Source of the DNA: Primula veris
Lineage: Eukaryota; Streptophyta; Magnoliopsida; Ericales; Primulaceae
Assembly (NCBI GenBank): GCA_963682055.1
Contig: OY821750.1
Coordinates: 30,202,402 to 30,266,401 of the forward strand
DNA length: 64,000 bases
Reading direction: 5' to 3'
The notes beneath the pieces are model-generated. The model was given only the letters and a program-made list of their open reading frames with translations. It made no database searches and was not told the DNA's origin. A program made the translations under genes and the position numbers. Shown here in pieces: positions 55,980-64,000 of this stretch (positions are counted from its first letter, which is position 1; every line of letters begins with the position of its first letter).

Positions 55980-56674
55980 TAAGATGCTTTCAAGACAAAA
56001 CTGAATTTTCTGCTTTGTGCACTTATATTGGATATTAAAATATTTAAAATTTGGCTCCCAATCAGATTTTTAAATGCTAAGGGATTCATGACCTTGACTT
56101 GTGGTTTAATTTTACGACTTAGTAGTGTACTCGGAAAAGGTTATGTACATTGCCAAACTTCTGATTTTTAGTAGACGATTGAGAGATTAGCTAGTGGCTT
56201 TTGCTAGAAAGTTGTCCCCTTTGTTTCTTTATATATTTCACTTTCAAAAAAATATATTAGCAACAACATATATTAGAAGTATCGATCATTTTGCTTAACT
56301 GTAGCTGAAAAGTTGTCACCAGTCCAACAAAACGAGGATCAAATACTCTCGATTTTAGTTTAAGGTTAATCAATTTTACAAGTCCTAGATTTAATAAAAA
56401 TGGGGTTTTCGTCGTTTATTTTTGAAAAAAATCACATTCTTCCTTTAGTCTGTATAATCAGATTACGGTTCCCAAACGTTGCTAGTAGGTGACAAATTCT
56501 TAGTTGGGTTTTGTAGACCCAATGACCATAATTAATTTGTTGTTCAAAATTCAAAGTTGCTATAAATCATGTAGTTTTCATCAAGACTGTGTTTATTTAA
56601 TTTTTATAATAAGGAAAGAGAAAAACAATATGGTGCATGGACTTTGACTTTGACTTTGATTCACATGGATAATT
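55980..56674. other. intergenic DNA right of copia 2
   Basis: No gene recognised. It would be continuous with 42116-43066 before copia 2 inserted. Confidence 0.4.
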
Positions 56675-57515
56675 GTTTATTTTTCCGAAAAAATAATTTT
56701 CAAGGAAAAAGTTTTTTTTAGAAAATAAGTTATTTTTCATGATTTTTTTGGTGTTTGGTTATAGAAAAAATTTCATAATAAATTTGAATTATAATTTATA
56801 ATTTTTCTAACAAAGACAAGTATATAATCTCATAATAGTAACAAAATCAACACATAAAACTTTAAACATACAAGTTACTTTTCAACTTATTAGAACTTAT
56901 ATGCAATAAGTTGCTTTTATGTATTATGAGCCAATGTTTTATAACAATTTAACTTGCATGCATTTTTTTTATAAACAAGTGTTATGTAGACATTTTTTTA
57001 ATGATAACAAAGAATTTTACTGTTATTACGATTAACGAGACCAAATATAAAACATCATTAGATATTTAAACTAATTTGTTACTGAAATAAAATATATAAG
57101 TTGATATTTTATGTAAGTTATTGTTTGTGATTTGAAATTTACTTAAAATAAGTTAACTTTTTACTAGCAAAAAAGTCCCTTTTTTAACTTACTTGTACTA
57201 TGTTTTTATTTATAAGTTATTTTTTAAGTTACAAGTGTTAAGTGTAATTTACTTTTTTTACTTTTAAGTTACTTTTTTCTTAATTTTGTTTATTAATTAT
57301 TAGTTAAATTTAACTTTGTTTATTATTTTTCACCATAAGTTATCTCTTGTTATGGTCACGTTATGGTTTCGGAAAATATTTTCTTAATAATTGAAAAAAA
57401 TATATATTTTTCTTAATTTTTCTCCAATTCTGAAAAATATTTTCCATTGAAACAAACACAATGAAAATTATATTTTCCGGAAAAATATTTTTCATTTTCT
57501 ATTTTCCTTTAAAAC
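56675..57515. mobile_element. inverted-repeat element with TTTTCCGGAAAA-type ends
   Basis: The left arm (about 56680-56760: TTTTTCCG...ATAATTTTC...TTATTTTTCATG) is matched in inverse by the right arm (about 57400-57515: 'ccattgaaacaaacac...gaaaattatattttccggaaaaatatttttc'). The centre has multiple 'taagttactttt' repeats (57100-57300). Non-coding; class uncertain. Confidence 0.5.
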
Positions 57516-57737
57516 AAAGAGAGCAATCCCAAGGGTATTTTCAGGTGGGCAATTCCATTTATAGAGTATAGTAGGTGGAAAGTAATAGCCGCATGTTGCA
57601 TATGCTTAAGGAAATAGTTATTATAAATTTTTTGGATAATTTACGAATTTCTAGCGTGAAAGTAGCTCCAAATATGATGCATGCGAATTCCCCTCCGAAA
57701 GGACGGGCTCAAAATCTTCAAAATAAACAAAACAAAT

Positions 57738-58245
57738 GAGTACTCAAACTCTCCTCATATTAACCATTGAATTTGATTTATTTTGATCAAATGAGTAAAA
57801 ATAGAATAACTCTAATGTGATATAATTACACTATATATTTCTACAAGGCCCATTTCATTTGTATTTTTTCTTTAACAATATATTCTCTCTCCTCCAAATT
57901 AACACACATATATATATACACCATGAAAACTAAGATTATGAGAAATTTTTTCTTACAAATAATAATATTTTACGGTAGACCACACAATAGCTTACCCAAT
58001 CTTTTATTAGGGTTTTATTATTTGATATATTTTAATTTTATAATTTATTATTATTATTTAATTGTAGGCCACACAAGGGTTTTCAATCTTTTCTTAGAGT
58101 TTTATTGTTATGATCACCTAATTTTAAATAGTGATATATATTTATGTATTATTTTGGTTTATAGTTTTTTGTTTTATTAGCCATTATATTAAAATGAATA
58201 AGATCCGATGATTATTAAAATAGCAGTATGAACAGTCTCCCCAAA
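57738..58245. mobile_element. MITE related to the one in intron 5 of copy C
   Basis: Starts GAGTACTCAAACTCTCCTCA and ends near 'gggaggagtcttc'. The interior aligns with 4226-4580 ('tcaatcttttcttagagttttattg', 'attaaaatgaataagat'). The 85-codon frame at 57923 lies within it and is not a gene. Confidence 0.55.
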
Positions 58246-58754
58246 GGGAGGAGTCTTCTTCTCCTATTCCAGGATTTAGAAGATTTCTGAATTTCATTAT
58301 AAACTATTAACCTTCATTAAAAACTATATAACGGGAAAAATATATTTCTCTCGTTAAATAAGTTATTTTACAAATATTTTTATCTAATTGTTGACCATTC
58401 TCTTAAAAAGTATAGTTTGGGATAATTTATGAATTTAAAGGCGTAAAAGTAGCTCTAAATATGATGGATGAAATGGGTCTTTATATGATGGATGCACATT
58501 AATTCTTTGCTCTTCGAGGATTAGAAGACTGTTTTCGTTAAATTTAACCCAAACTCATTAACTTTCATTAGAAAGTACTACTCAATATAACTTTGTAATA
58601 ATTATGTATTTCGTTAAATAAGGTTGTTAATAAATATTTATACCTAATTGGGAATTCTTAAGTTGAATTTAACGAATGTATCATATGATACCTAACAATT
58701 AACATATATATCCTAATCCAACTGATAATCATTGAGAACTATTACAAAGAGATC
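58246..58754. other. AT-rich intergenic DNA
   Basis: Phrases such as 'gaatttaaaggcgtaaaagtagctc' (58430) echo 57640-57670 ('gaatttctagcgtgaaagtagctc'), a weak direct repeat about 0.8 kb apart. No gene. Confidence 0.4.
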
Positions 58755-59145
58755 TAGCTTCAAAGAAAGATGGGTCAAAAGCCATTTTTCCACCTCATTT
58801 CGTGCCTTATTGCTTATTTTCACTCAAATTTTAAATTTTCACAATTTGTTCCGCAAATTTATAAAATTTTATATTATATTGTATTCAAAATTTAAAACAT
58901 TTGGACATAATACTGTTTTAGACAAATTTTTTAAAATTTAATATTTAATTTACACTAATTTATACATTTATTCCAAAATAAATTGCGTGTGGATTTTTTT
59001 TTTAAAATAATTATTGAAATGTATTGATACATGTATTATAATAATTTTACAATGTTTTCAATTTAATTTTTTTTTTTTTTGGATAAAATAAGTAAGTAGA
59101 CACGAAACGAGATGGATAATAGAGGCATAAGATTTAGACTCCACT
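58755..59145. mobile_element. MITE family M1, copy 2
   Basis: Matches 21679-22057 in reverse orientation ('cactcaaattttaaattttcacaa', 'ttccaaaataaattgcgtgtgga'). Ends are more degenerate than in copy 1. Confidence 0.7.
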
Positions 59146-59359
59146 CTTCCATTCACGATAGAGTCTAATTATGGAAATTGGTAGCGTTTCTAAAAGTCTA
59201 ATTATGAAACGAAGTAAAGAATACTAATTAAATGATGGTCCTTTTTTGACATGATCCAACATGTTTCACAAACTCTATTTGATGTCGAATGTTACAGTCA
59301 AAAATAATAAGCCATGCATTATTCATAATCACTCTTTTGGTCCTGAAGTTCTTTTTCAA
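59146..59359. other. spacer
   Basis: Nothing recognised before the A/B duplication begins at about 59360. Confidence 0.4.
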
Positions 59360-60338
59360 ACATCAAGTTTCGATTAAAGATTAGAGAACTTTCAAAAATA
59401 TTAAGCTTTCTTAGTACTCTTATTAAATAAAAATACCACTAGTATAATACTTCTTACAGGATTTTGTTCTTCTCTTTCATATCCATAGTGATAATCTATG
59501 TGTTGAAAAATAAATAGAATCATGTTAGTTTATAGTTGTATATGGTGAAAGCTTTGATGTAAGACTTGCGATGCCTGATGATGTGTTCCGAAATAAGTGT
59601 GTTTAAGTACTCAAACAGGTTCCAATTTCTGGAGAACGCACTGCTTGACATTGTTTTATAAAATTCGATACCTCCCCTTTACAACTTCTAGATAGTTTTG
59701 AACTAATAACATAAGCTATGGAATGAGTTTTTAAGGGACATTAGCTTACTGAAAGTGTTAGGCTAGCTGATGCATACCTTTTTGAAACATGGTTATTTTT
59801 ATGATAAGTTTATTGTACGCATAACAGTGTTTTAAGTTGCAATTCAGTTTGCACGTTTTATGTTTCTCTTATAAGCTTGTGTTTGGTTTGTTTTTTATGA
59901 TTAGTTAATTATATAGCAATTTGTTGCTTAATTTGAAGTTTGAATCGCTCCGGTGTCTCTTTTTTTCTTTGAAATTCAAGTGAAAGAGTTCGAAGTAGAC
60001 TAGCAATGGATGCACCCAAAAGAAGTCCTCAAGTCCACTTATAAAGTTAGCTTCTGCCATATATCGAAATCTTAGATCCGCTACTGGTTTCGCACATATG
60101 AAATGTTTATGGGTATCAAAAAATTTATTATATTCACATTCAACCCTATAAGTAAGGAAAAGAATAAGGGAAGTAAATACAACTTCTCATAGAAATTTGT
60201 ATGCGAATGGTCACCCTAAATGCCAGAAAGATTATGAATAAGTCAAAATGAGAAGCCAGTTGGACTTTTTTAAAGAATAGTATATGTCATAAAAATGGTA
60301 TTCTGATATGTGCTTATCCATCAGAATTAGCTTGGACC

Positions 60339-60346
60339 TATATAAA
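60339..60346 (+). promoter_or_regulatory. TATA box of thioesterase B
   Basis: TATATAAA in the same context as in copy A ('cctatataaagaccataacttg'), followed by the same CT-rich leader. The UTR exon probably ends at 60464 (gacg|gtaatg), with an intron to 60903. Upstream DNA back to about 59360 matches copy A, without the 850-bp insertion found there. Confidence 0.7.
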
Positions 60347-60915
60347 GACCATAACTTGATAATGCATGTTATCTCCCTTCATCTCTCTCTCCCTGTATCT
60401 CCATCTAGTCCCGCTTCCGTTTTCTCTCTCGCACTCTCTCTTTCTCTTTTCGTGATCTGAGACGGTAATGGAACTTACCTACATTTGTTAAGTCTTTTAT
60501 CTTCCATTTCCAAAATTCTTCTTACATGATGTTGATTACTAGCCATTTTCAAAGAAAACCTAGTGTCCGGTTTAAACATAAGCTTTCCATTTGTTGACAA
60601 TGATTAGGCGCCTTGAGTGTATGTTATCGGTTTTAAGTGTTTGTACTTTAAGTAACGGTTTCTCACCTCTTTCGCCATTAATCGAAGCTTTGATACACAG
60701 AACAATTTCAACACCAAATTGATAAATCAAATCACTCTATTATTAATATTAGCTATTCCATTTTGATGATTAGATTTTATTTATTTGGTCATGCATGTAA
60801 AGTAAATTTTAGGTTAACAACTTACCTTCTTTTGCATATTAATAGGAGCTGTTTTACATGTAGTAGGATACCAACTTACATTGACTCTTGTGCTGTTATG
60901 TAGTTAAATTTCAAC

Positions 60916-63133
60916 ATGACATCTACGACAAGTGCCTCTACTTTCTTTCTCAAGGGTTCTCTGGGGCCAAAATCTGTCTCTAGGATCTCGACAACTCGTT
61001 TGCCAGGGCTCAATATTAGACATATCAAAGGACTTAAGTGTAATTCTAGTAAGCAAGCCACATCAAACGAAATAACATCCAAGACCCGTGATGATCATTT
61101 AACGAATATGTTATTTCTGGAGGATCAATATATGGCGTTTGATAGGAGGGCAAAGCACTCTTTGGAAAATACTGTCGGTATAGACTTTGGCTCGGGAGTC
61201 TACCTTCCTTATTCTGCCATTTTTCGGCAAAACTACAAGGTTAGAGCATATGAAATTGGGGCTACTGGAAAAATCTCGTTGGAGACACTAATGAATCATT
61301 TGCAGGTATGACAACAATTATGACTTTGTTTTTTTTTTTTCCCAGTAAGTATTATGACTTTGGTTTTGTTTTGTAATATTTTTTTTAAAATGCAAACGGC
61401 TCGACTTTATTAACATAAGATGTCTTTTATGGGACAAGACCCCCATAATAGCCATAATAATAAGTCCGAAAAGAAAAACAGTAAATCTCACCACATAGAG
61501 CCCTATTAGCTGCATAATGAGGAAAAAATTTAATAATAAAAGTTATGATCATAAAAACCTAGAAGCAAAAGAAAATGAACTCAAATCTCCTCTTTCTCCT
61601 TATTACCCCTAACCTTATAACTCACACTTCGCACCGGGATCAAATGTGATCCAAAGTGGGTTATTTTAACAACGTACTGAGCTTGCTTCTACTTCTTATA
61701 CTAACATATTATGAAACATGATAACTATAGTGATGGATCACCTTCTAATAACGTACTGAGCTTGCTTTTACTTCTTATACTAACATATTCAGTTATCGAT
61801 CATGATTCACTAACTCAAAACTAATTTTTAGGTTATATTTATGTGAATTGTGATGAGAAATGCTAGCCATAGTCGCAACTTTCACTAAATTAAATCCTGT
61901 AGCGTAAACCTATAGCATAGCGTCTCTGTTGAAACTAAATATATGTCAGCAAAAAGTTGCATGATTAAGCCACAAGCATTTGTCATTAGCTTAACTCTGC
62001 CTTTGGTAGCTCGTAAAATGGCTTACTCGCTTAAACACAGGAAACTGGTATTAACAGTATTAAGGGTATGAGACTAGACGTTGATATGATGGGTTCAACC
62101 CCTGAAATGAGTAAAAGAGACCTTGTTTGGGTAGCCACTAAAGTTCAAGTTGTGGTTGATCGTTATCCCTCTTGGTAAGTTTTGTAACTTGTACGCATAA
62201 ATTATACACATGTTATTTAATTTCATTTTCATGTAAACAAAAAACAGCAAACCTCCCTTTTGTGTAATGTTCTTTGCTGTTTATTACGGAGTAGTTTTGT
62301 AACTTGTACGCACAAATTATACATATGTTATTTAATTTCATTTTCACGTAAACAAAAAACAGCAAACCTCCCTTTTGTGTTATGTTCTTTGTTGTTTATT
62401 AGTTTTGTAACTTGTACACGCAAGTTATACATATGTTATTTAATTTCATTTTCACGCAAACAAAAAACAACAAACCTCCCTTTTGTTATGTTCTTTGTTG
62501 GTGTAGTTTATGTATGGCTTGCTTTCCCTGAAAAATGAAATAAACAGAAGACAATAATCTTGGTAAATCATACGAGTGATCATTTTTACAAGTTAAAGAA
62601 TAAGAATATGCCTCTTAATTTATTACTCTTTATTTTATAGGATGACAATGGTATCATTTCGTCTTATATGGATTACAAATCTATATGCTAAATTTGTGTA
62701 ATTTAATACATGCAATTAAAAATTAAATGACAATATACTAATGAAATACATAGCATATACTAAGGCAAAGTTTATGAACTTACTAAAACTGCCACTTCTT
62801 TAAACTAAAAATGATTTATGTTTCCAATATTTTCCTCCATCCCTGTAAATCAAAGCAGTAAAACATTTTTAAAATAAAATAAAATATATACATATATATA
62901 TATATGACAGGTTAAAAAAAAGTACCACCGATGTAGTTGGCTTTAGACTCTTAGTAAGAAACTACTCAGACCTCAGATCACTAAATTTCATTTCTTACCT
63001 TCCATATTCTCTATAGCGAGGAAGTCGTGCAAGTTGATAATTGGAGTACTGCAGTGGCGGGGGGAAATTGTATGCGCCGCGATGCCATTATACGCAACCC
63101 TAAAACAGGAGAAACTTTAGTTAAAGCATCAAG
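60916..63133 (+). CDS. FatB-like acyl-ACP thioesterase, copy B (exons 1-3)
   Basis: Paralogue of copy A with the same predicted role. Exon 1 (60916-61305, 390 nt) starts MTSTTSASTFFLKGSLGPK, a plastid-targeting-like N-terminus. Exon 2 is 62041-62174 (134 nt) and exon 3 is 63017-63133 (117 nt, one codon more than A: DNWSTAVAGGNCMRRD). Frames are open and borders GT/AG. The first hot-dog strand reads AIFRQNYKVRAYEIGATGK. As in A, the exon 2/3 joint gives YPSCEEVVQ. Exons 4-6, with the catalytic motifs, lie beyond the window, which ends at the point matching about 15 bp before exon 4 of A. A RabC-like retrocopy has been inserted in intron 3, stretching it from 129 bp in A to over 860 bp. Whether it is still spliced correctly cannot be judged. 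Confidence 0.85.
61388..61670. other. insertion in intron 1 of copy B
   Basis: Absent from copy A's intron 1. It begins 'aaatgcaaacggctcgac' and includes 'gggacaagacccccataatag'. It is not classified. It is followed by a 79-bp tandem duplication (61671-61749 and from 61750: 'aacgtactgagcttgct'). Confidence 0.5.
62193..62510. repeat. minisatellite in intron 2 of copy B, 3 units
   Basis: Unit starts at about 62193, 62308 and 62417, the same unit as in copy A (five copies there). The 92-codon frame at 62260 is produced by the repeat. Confidence 0.88.
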
Positions 63134-63229
63134 GTACAATTCAACACTATTTTCGTATTACATTAATGCATTTGCTATCTTCTCATCATTTTCTTCGCAA
63201 TACATGTCTAAAGTCAATTGAACAATTCC

Positions 63230-63929
63230 TTTTTTTTTTCTTTTTTTTTTTTTTGAAATAACACTTGATATTTAAAAGTAAAAGTGCTACGCACAACGCA
63301 TCTGTTAGAAAATAGTAGACAATTTAAGATTACAAAAATAAATAAAGAAAAAATATGTCCGAGTACTGTGAAACTTCGAATTAGCATCCAGTTACGCTTC
63401 AACAACAACCACCAGTCGATTTTTTTAGCCCAAATGTCGGACATATTCGTAAATGTATCTCTCCTTGTTACATCATAGACCATTATTATCCCTTGGGCTC
63501 CTCTATAGTATGAACTAGTAAGAGTCCTAAATCTTTCCAGGTCAGCTGTGTCCCAAATAGTAAGCTTTAGTTTTTTCCCACCAATGTCAACATATTTTAT
63601 TTTGAAATCCACCCCAATGGTGGGAGATAGATCTTCGAAGGTGTTAGAGGTGAAGCTGAATAAAAGGCTACTCTTTCCGACACCAGAATCTCCAATCAAC
63701 AACAGCTTGAACAGATAATCAAACTCCGGTGACGTGTCCATCTCTCCCACCAGTAATATATCTGATCTGTGGTGTGAAATTGAAAATGAATTCGATTGAT
63801 AATATTGGTATTACTACAAAGGAGGATAATTATTATTTATTTTTGAAACTAAAGGAGGATAATAAATTAAAGCTCTGCTTTTTGTGAGTTGTTTTCCTTT
63901 AATAACTAAATCTTTACGCATTCGAGGGC
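63230..63929 (-). pseudogene. RabC/Rab18-like retrocopy in intron 3 of copy B
   Basis: Rab GTPases are membrane-traffic switches. This 700-bp insert is flanked by TCAATTGAACAATTCC (63214-63229) and TCAATTAAACAATTCC (63930-63945), a 16-bp target duplication with one change. A T-rich run on the + strand (63230-63255) is the poly-A tail of a minus-strand mRNA copy. The frame starts at 63750: [20 protein letters not shown] with a complete P-loop, effector loop [14 protein letters not shown], and then [14 protein letters not shown] where Rabs have WDTAGQERF. After IWAKKID (about residue 112) the text stops being Rab and ends in a Lys-rich tail from the poly-A. So the copy came from a truncated, possibly intron-retaining and early-polyadenylated transcript. 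It lacks the NKxD and SAK motifs and the prenylated C-terminus. It cannot be a working GTPase. Confidence 0.88.
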
Positions 63930-63945
63930 TCAATTAAACAATTCC

Positions 63946-64000
63946 AAATAAAGAAATTTCTTGATCTGAAATGCAGTTAATAACAATCTCATTTCAATAT
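63946..64000 (+). other. end of intron 3 of copy B
   Basis: 'cttgatctgaaatg' and 'aacaatctcatttcaatat' match 16717-16760 of copy A, directly before exon 4. Exon 4 of B should start within about 15 bp after the window's end. Confidence 0.75.

Noticed and set aside
60876..61082. 68-codon minus-strand frame opposite thioesterase B exon 1 (similar one at 13726-13914)
   Set aside because: Antisense shadows of exon 1 with no independent features.
62260..62538. A 92-codon frame with two near-identical halves
   Set aside because: It is the intron 2 minisatellite of copy B read through, not a gene.
63214..63750. A functional Rab GTPase gene
   Set aside because: It ends after about 112 Rab residues, has a changed switch II (ADLERF), lacks NKxD, SAK and C-terminal Cys motifs, and carries retroposition marks.

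Overview
The window is nuclear DNA of a flowering plant, probably a eudicot. It has intron-containing genes with GT/AG splice sites, an acyl-ACP thioesterase with a plastid-type N-terminus, TATA-box promoters, and AT-rich intergenic DNA crowded with plant transposons (Ty1-copia, Ty3-gypsy, LINEs with RNase H, a Cassandra TRIM, MITEs). I cannot name the species. Most open frames longer than 60 codons are shadows or transposon debris.

The only host genes with intact reading frames are members of a broken cluster of FatB-like acyl-ACP thioesterases, all on the + strand. Copy C (3513-5220) shows its last four exons. A fourth copy survives only as an exon 6 remnant (10436-10612). Copy A (13774-17657) is complete, with 6 coding exons and 376 codons. 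Copy B (60916-63133) has three exons before the window ends just short of exon 4. A and B share promoter, 5' UTR intron and intron sequence, so they come from one duplication of at least 5 kb. They now lie about 43 kb apart because transposons, a broken neprosin-like gene (33486-35267) and duplicated non-coding blocks lie between them.

Region by region: 1-3.5 kb holds a TIR element with a 21-bp minisatellite and a decayed gypsy gag. 5.3-9.9 kb is a truncated copia element that was hit by a 499-bp hAT-type MITE and by a 701-bp Cassandra TRIM; one end of the Cassandra insertion was then duplicated in tandem. 18-28 kb is a field of MITEs and inverted-repeat elements. 28.3-30.5 kb is a LINE derivative that kept ORF1 only. 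30.9-32.1 kb is an old solo LTR. 39.4-40.9 kb is a large foldback-type inverted repeat whose arms consist of short tandem repeats. 43.1-56.0 kb is a three-level nest: a copia element with matching 5-bp target duplications, a LINE inside its 3' LTR, and a solo LTR inside the LINE reverse transcriptase. 56.7-59.1 kb holds more MITEs. In the last 0.8 kb, a retrocopy of a RabC/Rab18-like mRNA sits in intron 3 of thioesterase copy B, with a poly-A tract and a near-perfect 16-bp target duplication.

The thioesterases would act in the plastid stroma, releasing fatty acids from acyl-ACP. Nothing else here forms a pathway with them. I found no tRNA gene, functional rRNA gene, CRISPR array or bacterial-type operon. 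All homology calls were made by reading translations and comparing segments by eye; no alignment or database search was run.
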